Positions 23,291 through 35,023 of a DNA stretch of 64,000 bases are shown here, piece after piece. How positions within the stretch are numbered: the stretch's first letter is position 1; every line of letters begins with the position of its first letter. The translations under genes and the position numbers were made by a program. Location: the NCBI RefSeq assembly GCF_963675165.1, contig NC_087387.1:6358058-6422057 (forward strand), given 5' to 3'. Source of the stretch: Halichondria panicea. Lineage: Eukaryota > Porifera > Demospongiae > Suberitida > Halichondriidae. Below the pieces are notes generated by a model. It did no database searches. It was not told the origin of the DNA and worked only from the letters and a program-made list of their open reading frames with translations.

Positions 23291-24892
23291 TGTTATTTTC
23301 ACCCTTGATACAGGTACTATATAGATGTTAAAAAGTCAATAGCTATATATAGTGCATGCATGTGAACATTATTCAATTATAGCTAGTTGTAGAGTAGTTA
23401 TTATTTCGTTTTTTGAGAGACAAATACTTGATGTGTGGTAACTGATAATTTAGTTTTTCATAGATCATTAACCTTTTATTGTACATATACACATATCAGG
23501 CTGTTTGTTTCCTACATCAAGAATTCTGTATTATAATCATGTTATAGATAGCTCTCACATCCTGTATAATTATCAGTCTCATTTGTTATAATCAGATGTA
23601 CGTACTAGTTGATCAAAAAATCCACACAGATTCTGACACACACACACACACACACACAATGGTGTTTTTGCACTAATTTTATGCCTTTGAAATGAACTCT
23701 CTCCTTCATTCTCCTGCAGAGTAGTAGTAAAAGTAAGTTATAGATAGTACATGGGCATGAGGTATCTATGTGTTATAGTGTCCCATATCACGAGGGCTTT
23801 GCCCGAGGGATGAGGGACACTATAACCATAGATACCGAATGCACATGTGCTAACTGATTTAGATCCCACTTTTCATTGGCTGCCTCAGGCAAGAAGTGTA
23901 TCTATAAAAGCAGCAAGCCTTAGCAACAGCTTTATTTTTGAAAATGTCCTGTTTTGATAAGCTAGATGATTTCTGCTTCTCTGCTAAATAACCTTTCCTT
24001 GCTTCAACATTGGAATGGAAAACTAGTGACTCCACCTTGTGCAGGAAGCACTCTGCAACAAATGAGCCCAGCCTCCTCTTTTCTCTGCACTCAAGCCCCA
24101 CCCCCAGCTCAGTAAACTGTTCTGATATATACGGCTAGCTAGCAAGGAACAGCTTGCAGCAATGCTACAGTGCACTATCGTTCCCAAAAAGACACAGGAG
24201 TCTACTGTTTGAAACATGGCTGCAGGATAGAAACAGAAGTCAGGAGGACAAAGTTGACAAATGCTACAAGTTGAAGACATGCTTTCATGCTTGTGACAAT
24301 GGACCCAGAACTGTTATAATCATTGGATCTTAGTGTTCCTCGTAGAGACAAGAAAAGATACTGGTGAACCCTACCATCAACCCAGCAAACGCTATAGAAA
24401 CTGGTAGTGAAAAAACTGAACAGCCATAGCTAATTATCATGCAGCTAGCTATAGATCTACAGCTTTATTATCATTTCTGTGCATTCAAAAAAATTATACT
24501 TGTACTTTATACCCTCAAGCTTATAATTCCCTGGGAAACTATGAGATTATGGCTCATAATTCCCTGCTAAACACACACAAGTGGGATCTAATACGTATAT
24601 AGTGTGCGAATTTGACCTTATTAATTAATGTCACCAATTGGTTTGGGTGGTCTAGACCACTTAGCTGTGGCCCATGGCCAGACCAACAGTTGTACAGCTA
24701 TAAATTATGCAACAAACTAACAATAATCGTATATATAGGTACTGCGTTGATCGATTGTTAATGGTATAATTATAATAGTGATTTCTCTAAAACAACCTTT
24801 GAAAAGCAGAAATATGCATTGAATGCTTCGTGTCCTTTATGGTTAGAAAACACAATAACGCAGCAACCACTCTGCAATTCCATGGAATTCAC
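23291..24892. other. Gene-free region with small inverted repeats
   Basis: It contains a CA tract (23637-23660), a hairpin at 23763-23845 (GGTATCTATG..TTATAGTGTCC against GGACACTATAACCATAGATACC), and a possible larger element between TAGATCCCACTT (about 23861) and AAGTGGGATCTA (about 24590). Short open frames here match nothing I know. Confidence 0.4.
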
Positions 24893-25056
24893 TATAAACT
24901 GATACTATATATACAGTGTTGCAGTTCACAGCTATACTTGCTGCTCGGGCACTAAGAACACAAATACATTCACCAGAAGATCTACCCTCGAGAGATGCCA
25001 CGAGGAATTTTGAGCCCCATGTCACAGTTGGAGGCACTTGTTCAACAATATGATTA
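24893..25056 (-). pseudogene. Fragment of an IgGFc-binding-domain exon
   Basis: On the minus strand it reads EQVPPTVTWGSKFLVASLEG and RSSGECICVLSARAASIAVN, nearly the same as the intact domain at 63375-64000. It lacks the rest of the domain on both sides. Nothing related adjoins it, so it is a relic of another copy of that gene. Confidence 0.8.
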
Positions 25057-27285
25057 TAAATGGCTATACTTTGCTTGAAGAATATTAAGATCCGCTAAAC
25101 ACAGACGTTTCCATTATAAGTATATCCTCAATCGCTGTCTGATTAGCAGTTAAAGCAGTAGTGTCTAGTTCGCTTAAACAGCAAATGTGTTGTGTCCACA
25201 CACACGCACACATATCAATCACTCTACCCCTATTGCACACTGCACACGCACGAGGTAATAAGGTGTCTTGAAGTGTGAAAACCTCCAAGGAATCACTCAC
25301 ATTTTCAATTGGCGAGGAATGTGTAAAAATAGTGCACTTTTGATGTCACGGTAGAATTTGTTGAATGGTAGCACGTATTATAGACAGTCTTTAATCAAGA
25401 GATTCATTGTAAGCTCTGTGTCTGCCAGTGACTTCATGATCAGTGGGCGTAGATAAAGTGAGTATCCTCAACAGCTGCACACATAGTACCTCCAATGAGG
25501 GTCCTCAGTAGGTACATAACTACCCATGCAAAGGAAGGCGTCCCAAGAGCCACATATATGTGATGCTGCAAAGTATAGGTTACATGTGAGGCATGCATGT
25601 GTGAGTTTGTCTCCATGCAGAGGAGGTCCGACTGCCAGGCTGGTGCAGCTCAAGTAATTACCGGTAGTCTCTGATTTCACCAGATTAATGATCACACTCA
25701 GCAATAACACACATGCAACGTGGGCGAATAATTAGTATTCACTCAAAGGCTAATTGCTTGAGCTACATTGTCCTGTGGTACTCCCTCTGGTGTGTCTCTA
25801 TAAGTGTAGAAGTGTGTGTGAGTGGGTGTGGTGTGTGAATGCAGTACACATTCAGTGTAATTACCTGGTTGAGTTATTTTACTCTCTGGGGACTTTAAAT
25901 GATCAACATCCCGGAATACCCTTGGAATGTTTTTCTACTCATTGTAACCATACTCAAACTCGGACATTTTTTGGTTAAAATTAATGTTAAGTAATGCTCA
26001 TTGTATACAGGCAGTGAAATAATGCACCTATCAATGCAAACCACACCCCCTCCCGGGATAGGGTGGGGATTTGTATTAACTTTGCCTCCCCTGTGTGCAT
26101 GGGTGGGGATTTTGTATAAGTCTGCATACTCAGCAGCCACAATTAAGTCAGTATAATTATTATAATTTTAACTCTTTTATAACCTCCCATGGCATGTGTA
26201 GCTTTTTGGAAGGAACAAATAGCAAGACTTAATATAGAAAACCTGATTGCCTGCATGTGACTGTGATTTCATTGGACGGAGTGGAAGCAAAACCACAGAC
26301 TTTTAATGCCTTGTATCCTCAAGTGTGCTTGCTGTTACAATAGTGAGTATTATTTTGTGCTCCTGTGTACAGTCTATTGGAGTTGCGTACTCTTCCTAAT
26401 GAACTCTTGCTATAACTGACATGCATACATCATGTCATGTAAGTTCAAAATAATGTGAACATGTACAATTATACAATCGAACATGCATGATGGAGTTTTA
26501 TAAGTGTGTAAAGGAATGGATGAGATCGATATGTATACTGATCTGAATTGATCACCAACTAAGTACATCATTATCCTTATAGTTAAATGCGCAATGACCA
26601 GTGGCGTAGGCAGAGGGGGGCTGACGGGGCTAGAGCCCTCCCTTTTGTGCTTTATCAATTCCAACTCAGCCGCGATCTGTCAATGTATTCTGCACTGTAT
26701 ACTGCATGCATAGTTACTAGAATGATGTCGGAAATGTGGGCAGGGCCATCTAATGCGCATGCTGACTGCTTAGGACCTATTTTAGTGTTATGCTCTGGCC
26801 CTGCTCAACTGATTTGAGCCCTGCCCTTCCCCAAATCCTTGCTACGCCACTGATTACCACATATTAAAACACTCGGCTACGTGTGTTCTAACTAAAACTC
26901 TGTACAGTTTGAGAACTCGATCTATAGGAGTACGTCACTGTTTCGTTGGTGGAGCCACTGTGGTTTCTTATAGCCCTCCAATAATTATTATAATTATGAT
27001 ATCTCTGGATAAAGTATAATGTACCACATAAATCGCTTGGTCTTCCCCAGACTATATACAGTGAAAGATGAACCCTTATTATAGTGTTATCAGTGGACGT
27101 GGACAAGACATATTAGAACTAGATATGCAACAGTGTTTTATCTCAATAATTATATAAAGTGAGCTCTCATTGATACAATTGAACAATGAGCACAAAAATA
27201 AATAACTCAACTGCTTAATTAATAATAAGAATGAAATGACATTTTCAGTTTTGCACCAATAATTATTACCATGACTATGTTAATA
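25057..27285. other. Gene-free region
   Basis: No gene recognised apart from the hAT-like MITE at 26599-26852. Several short open frames look random. Confidence 0.45.
26599..26852. mobile_element. 254-bp hAT-like MITE
   Basis: Left end CAGTGGCGTAGGCAGAGGGG and right end, read inward, CAGTGGCGTAGCAAGGATTTG. The CAGTGGCGTAG terminus is typical of hAT elements. An 8-bp target duplication is not clear, so the insertion is probably old. Confidence 0.75.
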
Positions 27286-27446
27286 TCAGTTCAGCAGTTC
27301 CAGTTTGTTGGTTTTTAACTTCAACAGATGAGTAACCACTTGAATGTATCCGTAGACAGCTCCACCCAGTACAACTAGAGCTAGTACAGCCAACACACTC
27401 GCAACAGGTAGGACAACATTGAGGACTAGTGATGAAGATGAGGACT
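27286..27446 (-). CDS. Last exon of an unidentified single-pass membrane protein
   Basis: After an acceptor GTTGTATAG it reads SSSSLVLNVVLPVASVLAVL and continues ALVVLGGAVYGYIQ, an obvious transmembrane helix. A short basic tail (THLLKLKTNKLELLN) and a TGA follow. The frame is clean over 161 bp. No upstream exon could be assigned, so the gene may be only this fragment. The broken copy at 8262-8413 shows it was duplicated. Confidence 0.55.
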
Positions 27447-29020
27447 CTATACAACTGTGTGTACATGGAGAAAAAACAAATTGACTATTAGTTTTGTATC
27501 AATGTTTTTGCTCGTTAAAGGAATGCAAGGTTTATACCTTACTAGAATGTGTTGCGGATAAAAAACCTTTGCGATGAGCCAAATCAGCAGAAAAATTGAC
27601 GTTCTTGAAAATTGAAGATAGTGACTATTGCAATTTCAATTTTCGTATAATGCTATATACGAAAATTCCCACCATACGGAAATAACCCACTATATACGGT
27701 ACTTAACCAAGATCGTATCACTGTTCATATTGTAAAGATATCAGCTAACAGATGAGGAGGGGGTTTCACCAAGAGCTAAGCTGCAAACTCAGAACATTCA
27801 TAACAAAGTTGGCCACCATTCCCAAACTCCCTCCCTCTGTGAAGGATCTGGAAGAAGAGATATTATGACCAGCTGCTCCACAATACTCTGTAGGCTTACG
27901 CCACGCCAGATAAGAAGTACGAGTTGGGATAACGCCCCCTCAAAATGACTGATGCACCTAATTCACCTTTAACTAGCAAATCCATAATTGCTCATAAAAG
28001 TCATTGACTCTTTCTTTGTTGCTAACATTGTTAATTTTTTATCAATATTATTATTACAAAACCTTCATCTGTGTGATTAATGATCTTTACCAAACAAACA
28101 CATTTGGCAGGGCTGCTGACTTTGCTTGCGTCTAGTGAAGTCTGCCATGCATATAGCTTTGCATGTCATTCATACACACTAGTTACAGTCACCTATTTTA
28201 ACTTTCAAAAAATCACCAAAAAGACAAACCTTAAGTCTTACTGTCGTGTAAGAATTCTGCTGCTAGTAGCTTGCATTCCTTAACAATACTTGAACCATCT
28301 ACCTAGTTAGACCATTCTAGCAATAGGACTTCACAACAATAAAAAAATTCATTTACGAGTGATGCTTACCAGCAAGGCATTGTATCAAAAGGGCCGGGAA
28401 GGGTCCAGATTTGCTTTAGGTATACAACTATATATACTTGTTTTCCCACGGGCTGGCAATATACACACAGTTTCTAGATGTCCAACTAAAAGGAGTTCAG
28501 CTGGCGTCCTGACCTTTAACTGGTGTCCCAGCTATATATGAGTTCCTAGCCAGTACGCGGTATCAAATTGCGGTAACTGCATGGAGTCCCATGAGCTAAG
28601 TGCAGGCTGGAGTCCCAGATAGTGAACAAGTCTACTACAGTATATTACTGAGAACTTCGGAAACGAAAGATATAGGCATTGCCAGAAAGCAAATTAAATA
28701 TTAACTTTCCGCAAACCTCAACTGACAAGAAAGAGGTATACACTATATTTTATATCTCTTTGCATATGTTCCCTCTTCTTTATCTGTGATGATTAAACTA
28801 AGTAAAAAAAGAGGGAAAAAAATAGCCGGCATCCCGACCTTCTGCGCAAGCTAGAGTCCTAGCCAGTAACTAGAGTCCCAGTTAAGTAATAGTCCCGACC
28901 AGTGCACCAATACAGCCGACAACTTAGAAACGAGATGTGCAACGCATGCCGGAGTCCCGACCACCTATACTTCCGCTCCAAAGTAACAGTAACAGCACAA
29001 ACGTAAATGTGGCCGAATGC
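27447..29020. other. Gene-free region with recurring GAGTCCC-like words
   Basis: No gene is recognised. From about 28495 to 28965 the words GTCCCAG, GTCCCGACC and GTCCTAGCCAG recur about ten times at irregular spacing. A small inverted repeat (TATACGAAAATTCCC/ATACGGAAATAACC) lies near 27640-27700. Confidence 0.45.
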
Positions 29021-29304
29021 AACAGAAGTTGGGATTGGCTTTGTTCACTCGATGTCAGGAACGGAAGTTAAATTTAACCACAACCACACCCCTAGAATTC
29101 TTCAGCAGTTGCACTGGGACTGGGCACAACAATATTATGGAGGAGTAGTGGATGATGTTGAATGCCTCCTAGGGCTGCACAGCTCTACTGTACTATGACC
29201 AGGACTTCAGTGAGCAAGGTGCAGGTGCAGGTGCATGGACGATGAACAGACTCACATTGTTACCAAAGTAAGTAATGACAGTAAGTTAAGAACATGTATC
29301 GTTA

Positions 29305-29794
29305 CCGTATTCACCCGAATTACCGGGACACAAAAAAATTATTACAGCTTGCAGTGTCCCTTGGAATAGAGCAAGAAAAATTACGTTAAAGTCGAAGTGT
29401 TGTCCCTTGTATTAGGGTGTCCCGTAGTAATTAGAACGAATATTTCCCCATTTTAAGGTACGTACACGGCCTCGATTCCAGGCCGAGGCTAGCTCTGCAG
29501 CTAAAATGTCTTTCGCAGTTTAGAAGCTGTGTACGCGGGTTCCATGTCTACAAAGTGGTGTCTTCAACTGTCAGTGACATATTACGGTGCCAGAGAGTAG
29601 AATCCAGAGAGTTTCTAAGAGTTTTGAGTGTCTATCGAGCTGACGTTAGGGACATGCTCTTTTTCGTTCTAATTAGATCGGGACATCTAAAAATATTTAC
29701 ATTTCCTGTTGTTCTTTAATATAGAGTGAAAAAAATTACGTAAGTCCGAAGTGTCCCTTAGAATAGAGTGTCCCGGTAATTCAGGTGAATACGG
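29305..29794. mobile_element. 490-bp TIR element, TA duplication, nested
   Basis: Inverted ends CCGTATTCACCCGAATTACC and GGTAATTCAGGTGAATACGG; TA on each side. It interrupts the left arm of the 3-kb element. Confidence 0.85.
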
Positions 29795-31882
29795 TAACGG
29801 TGTTTTGGAATTTTTCATTTGATGGCATCCCACTGATTTATTGTTTTGAGCATTCAAAAGCAGTAGTTATGCCTCGAGGCGTAGCCGCACGAGGGTTACG
29901 GTAAAGCTGACTGTGTGTGTCTGTCTATGTGTCTGTTCCAGCTGTAACTGCTCAGTAGCTATTATTTTTTTTTGAACTTACAGACACACCCCTTATTCCT
30001 GGATGTAATGCGCATGCGCGCTCAATATACTACGTGTAAGAGAATCCATTTTGAACCCCAGATCCTGGCAGAAATCAATTTTCTTTGTTGAGGTCCTGGT
30101 AAGACAAACCAACCTTTTCGATAACTCTTTTTAGACTGCTTGTTATAGATATACTACTTTCTGTGATTGAATTCTGTCTTCAATACTTATCACTGTCTAT
30201 GCCTTTGACAAAGGTTTGCTCCCACTGTTTGGCTACAGGCCATTTAAGACGATTAATTAACTGTGGACACCCCTTTCTTGTGAAACAATCAAAGCACATT
30301 GCAAAGTATTTACCTCTTCTATAACACTCTAATATACTGTTGAGCGAAAGCAAAAACATGGCGAGAGGCATTAGCAAGCGCACGCTTGCAACACTCGTTT
30401 GATCAGCAGTACTTTAAGGGACCAACTTCTATAGTCAAACACGTCTCCAAGGTACACGCGTACGCAAAGTGGGCTGTCCAGCACACATTCATGTACATGT
30501 TATTACCTTCCATCAGTTATTAATATAAGTTATTACCTTCCATTATTTGGTGTTTCCATTGAACCCAGCAACCATTCACTCGGATTTAAGAAACAAAGGC
30601 AACAAAGTTTGCAGCTCTAAAGCGAGTACTCTTGGGAAAGAAAGTGGAGACAATAAAATGTAGTAACATAATGTTCAAGAGATTATCACGGATAAAGGCA
30701 CTAAGACAGGTATGTCGTCACTTTTCAAACATAATTACTATAATTAATTTCCTTATACATTTGTAGGCTAAGGAGAAATTACTGGAAGAAAACGCTCCTG
30801 CTGAGTCCATCTATAATCTCAGCCACAAAGCAGTAAATTCTTTGTTTCACTACACGCTTTAATGAATGTACCTGCATGTAAATGCATGAGATATATAAAT
30901 GATTGATTATATGGCAAACAGGGAGAAAGAGGTACAACGAATACTCTGAGAAGATTGTCTTGGTTACAAGATGCCTGCATTGTGCCGGTGAGTATCAACG
31001 ATTAAGTTGCGTATTAACTGTTTAAACACAGTTTCTATATAATTATAATTATGTTGACAGCATTGTTTTTTGCGTATACTGCCCCCAACAGCATGACTGT
31101 CTTTGCATGTTTGACACAAACCACAATCTTCTTTTACATTCAGAGCATTCGTTGCACCTCTTTTTCTCCTCTTTTCTCCCTGTTTGAATCAGAAATCAGA
31201 AAGTACGTATGTACATTCATAACGTGTAGTGAAAGAAATCTGCTTTGTGGATGAGACTAGATGAAGCGTTTTATTCCAGTAATTTTTCCTAGCCTACAAA
31301 ATGTATCAAAGAATGCATGTATCAAGTATTATGTTTGAAATGTGACGACATAATACCTGCATGTCTTAGTGCCTTATCATGTCTCCGAGAGTATCGTATA
31401 TGTTACTACATTTTGTTGTCTCCACTTCTCTGTTAAGAATACTTTAGAGCTGCAATTTTTGTTGCCTTTGTTTTCTAGATCCGAGTGAATGGTTGCTGGG
31501 TTCAATGAAACAGCAAATGATGGGAAGTATCAACTCATATACATGAATGTGTGCTGGACAGCCCACTTTGTATGTACGCGTGTATCTTGGAGACGTGTTC
31601 GACTAGATGTTGAAGTAAAGTACTGTGCTGACCAAACTACTGACATGGCACCGCAATGCTGCTTTCGAATGCTCGAAACAATAATGGGATGCTATCGAAC
31701 ATTATTTAATTGCCCTGAATGGTTACCTACAAATTAATCATGTTCAATAATTATTTGTAATAACAATTTTAATAGTAACAATAGGTTATCTGTTTTCGTC
31801 GTCCACCTTGCACCTGTTTCTATAGCTTGCTCACTAGTCCTGGTACCAATGTACTCATAAGTAGTCTACTTAGTAAAGTACA

Positions 31883-31931
31883 GCTGAAAGCCTCCTAGAG
31901 CTGTACAGTACAGCTCTAGGAGGCTTTCAGC
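31883..31931. repeat. Perfect 24-bp-arm hairpin with a 1-nt loop
   Basis: GCTGAAAGCCTCCTAGAGCT.. is followed after one A by its exact reverse complement. It lies in the right arm of the 3-kb element. The equivalent place in the left arm has only a single diverged copy, so it arose after the arms diverged. Confidence 0.9.
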
Positions 31932-32066
31932 ATCATCCACTACTCTTCCATGAATGTTGTGCCCTGAAGCTTATAATTATTATGTGAAGAATTCTAGGGG
32001 TGTGGTTGTGGTTAAATAACTTCCGTTCCTGACATCGAGTGAACAAAGCCAATCCCAACAGAAGTT

Positions 32067-32461
32067 ACATAACTTGTGGAATGGATCTAACAAGTGGGTG
32101 GGGCCATGTACGTACGTGCATGTCTTTTTGTTTGGGGAAGGATACAGACATGCCAGCCAGTCTATAACAGATGTCCGAGCAAACGGTATATGGGGGAGGA
32201 TTGGAAGAATGAGACTAGCTAGCTATAGAGGTAAGCAATCTTAATTAATAGCATGCACTGTATGTTTGTTGGCCTATTGTTGTTGTTATGTTTATGCGGT
32301 ACCGTAATTTCAAAAGACATGACAGAGGTACGTGGCTAGACTACTGTACCCTTTAATGAAGGAGGCTAGAGTGGCCGTCTTGAAAGCATGGTGCCACACA
32401 CACATTTATTGTGTTCTCACCCCCCCCCACACACACACACACAACATTTCTCCCCTTCACA
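32067..32461. other. Right edge of the insertion into TBC A
   Basis: No gene. It contains a poly-C/CA tract (32422-32443). Similarity to units B and C resumes at about 32400-32460. Confidence 0.5.
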
Positions 32462-33244
32462 GGTGTGGAAGATAGGAGATGATGTTGCCGGGTATGTGAG
32501 GACAGTGAAGTTGGTTCAGTTAGAGAGAGAGAGAGCAATCAAGTGGGCCACCATGGTCAGTCAGTGGGACAGATACAACCACTCATCAACACTGCACAGA
32601 AGGGTCAACAAAGGTACTACCATATATGGGCTGTATAGAACAGATTGCATATAGTGAAGCAATTGTTGATCTAAGCATATCATATCGTACAGCTACCAAA
32701 GAGCTACAAAATCCATATTTTAGTTTTGAAATTGAAGTATCCCAACTTAAGTTACGGACATCCAAAGTTACCCTCTAAAACTGTCCTCTTGTGTGCATAA
32801 TTATAGTTCCCTGATAATTATGATGAGTGTCCTCTTGTGCAGGGATCCCTAACTCAGTGCGTGGGTCAGTGTGGAGACATGTGCTTGATATTGAGAACCT
32901 ACGACAAGACGGTATCTATGCTATAAAGGAGTTGGGCAGACGCACATCACCTGACGTACGACAGATTGATCTGGACGTGTTGAGGACGTTCAGGAACCAC
33001 ATTATGTACAGGGAACGGTACGGTATAGGATCAAGCAGCAGGCCTTGTTCCATGTGCTGGTGAGCTACTCCATGTACAATCCTGTGAGTGTGGTGGACTG
33101 GAGACTGATATTTCTGAAATGGGCTGTTTTGAAAGGCTAGCTTTGATTGCCTGTAACTCTTGTTGAGATTGTATGATTTCTAGAGTAAATAATGAGATTT
33201 GTAGCCCTTTGATAGAGATACTGAATTCAACGATTGCTATTGTG

Positions 33245-33475
33245 CCCACCCACACACACACATGTATTACCACTCACTCCACACCCACACACATGTATTA
33301 CCACCCACTCCACACATACACACATGTATTACCACCCACTCCACACCCACACACATGTATTACCACCCACTCCACACCCACACATGTATTACCACCCACT
33401 CCACACACACACATGTATTACCACCCACTCCACACACACATGTATCACCACCCACTCCACACACACACACACACA
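33245..33475. repeat. About 29-bp minisatellite in intron 4 of TBC A
   Basis: Units of ACACATGTATTACCACCCAC plus CA-rich filler repeat about eight times just before exon 5. Copies B (41738-41832) and C (53795-53932) have fewer units, so the repeat number varies between paralogues. Confidence 0.85.
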
Positions 33476-33698
33476 GAGCCTGGGCTATTGTCAGGGTATG
33501 AGCAGTATTGCAGCCGTGCTACTCATGTATCTCAATGAGGAGGATGCATTCTGGGCTCTCGTGGCTTTAATAGGGAACAAGAAGTACGCTATGCATGGTC
33601 TACTGATACCAGGGCTGCCCAAACTGTTGACCTATTGTGACTATCATGCTGACATGAGGAAGAGGCTGTTGCCCAAACTAGACAGGCATCTGGTGAGG

Positions 33699-33741
33699 AG
33701 TGTGTGTGTGTGTGTGTGGGTGGGTGTGGTGGTGTGGGCGT

Positions 33742-33833
<92 letters not shown>

Positions 33834-33868
33834 TGTGTGTGTGGTGTGGGTGTGTGTGTGTGGTGTAT
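33699..33868. repeat. (TG)n tract in intron 5 of TBC A
   Basis: Starts just after the donor CTG|GTGAGG of exon 5. Equivalent tracts are at 42128-42208 and 54158-54341. Confidence 0.95.
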
Positions 33869-34810
33869 CTCACAGTCACAATGTACAGCCCTCCTACCAC
33901 ATGTAGGGAGGGATAGTTATAATTATTATCTAGCGACAGTGATGCTGTGTACACGTGTATTATTACTGAGTGATGTCATTGGTTTATTTAACGTGTGCCC
34001 CTCCCCCAGAACAAGTATCATGTGAATGCCTCAGAGTACAGTGCTGCTTGGTTTGTGAAGCTCTATCTAGACGCTGTGAGTTTGTGTAGTGTGTGTCATG
34101 TGATCACTAAGCATCATCATCGCCTCTAGTCCTCACATTCTGTCATGTGCTTTTTTCGTACTGAGCTTGTTTTTCTACTGTACTTTGACCCCTCCTCTCC
34201 CGCCCACAGCTTCCGTTCCAGTTGGTCCTGCGTATATGGGATGCCCTATTCTTCCAGGGAGAGAGTGTCCTCGCTGCCATGTCCCTAGTGGTACTCAAGA
34301 TGAACACTAGTGAGTGGGACCATCAGTCATGGCTTAAATACCAGCTAGAGTTAATCCTATATCAATGTACAGTACGTTCACACACATTCTACCCTCCCTA
34401 CTACACACACATTATAGGCTGGAATATTTCAGTCACTAACTCGTACAAAACTGATATTATATACAATGTGCATACTGTATAATCAGACCCCCCCCCCACA
34501 CACACACACACACACACACATGACAGGGCAGTTTCTTCGCGAGAGAGAGGATGGTATTCGTATCTCTCTCCAGGAGCTATCTCGTCAGTCCTTCAACGAA
34601 GATGAGGTTATCGCTGAGCTACAGAGTGTGACTGCCGACCTCAGCAAGTCTCGACAAGCCATCCCACAAGTGGTGGAGCTGGTGGAACTGTCAGAGCTCA
34701 ACAGACAAGCGTTGGAGAGAGCTGCTTTGAACTCTGCCTCTAGTGGAACTCATGATAGCTTAGTGGTGACTGGAGCTAGTCCTGATTCTAGTGCAGAGTC
34801 GTGGGTGTGA

Positions 34811-35023
34811 GCCCACCCCCTCAATCTTGTCTGTTTCTATGGTTACACTGATTGTTTGTATGTCACCACACCAACTGTATACAAGTGTGCTTCACTGTTA
34901 CTGTATGTTGTCTTGTGTATATAATGTATATCAGAAACAATATTCAATCAACTGACACATAATTGTACGATAATGATGCTTATAATTATATAATAAACAT
35001 GGAATTCCAATTAAAATTAACTA
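34811..35023. terminator. Convergent 3' ends of TBC A and kinase-kelch B
   Basis: The 213-bp space between the two stop codons holds AATAAA at 34992-34997 for the plus-strand gene. The same layout recurs at 44474-44686 (AATAAA 44655-44660) and 55258-55525 (AATAAA 55494-55499). Confidence 0.6.

Larger units (their letters stand above)
29031..32056. mobile_element. 3026-bp element with very long inverted repeats (Mutator-like)
   Basis: The ends are GGGATTGGCTTTGTTCACTC and its reverse complement, flanked by a perfect 10-bp direct repeat AACAGAAGTT (29021-29030 and 32057-32066). The right arm (about 31323-32056) is matched by the left arm in pieces: 29031-29280, about 29820-29868 and about 30405-30781. 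The gaps are later insertions at 29305-29794 and about 29870-30400. The arms are therefore about 730 bp around a roughly 540-bp centre. No transposase is recognised in the centre. Confidence 0.8.
3325..34810 (+). pseudogene. USP6NL/RN-tre-like TBC Rab-GAP gene, unit A (split and broken)
   Basis: Exons: 3325-3387 (MSNSNRTSPEERE then TAA), 32462-32613 (5' part unlike copy B), 32843-33083, 33477-33692, 34010-34075, 34210-34366, 34527-34810. The protein would be a TBC-domain GTPase activator for a Rab. The arginine-finger motif IDLDVLR and glutamine-finger GYCQG are visible, and residues around the TBC core resemble USP6NL. Lesions: a TAA at codon 14 of exon 1, the WEDPDLSLYTTTDRYGFM exon missing, a 5-bp insertion near 33020 that shifts frame after RERYG, and about 28.8 kb of foreign DNA between exons 1 and 3. 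Exons 5 to 8 are otherwise open. AATAAA at 34992-34997 is a plausible poly(A) signal. I call it a pseudogene; assembly error could mimic some lesions, but not all. Confidence 0.85.

Noticed and set aside
22744-23331. Possible CRISPR-like array
   Set aside because: The 63-68 bp units are contiguous with no unique spacers; it is a minisatellite in an animal genome.
23859-24280. Two overlapping minus-strand frames of about 80 codons
   Set aside because: No recognisable domain, no splice context, and near possible element ends.
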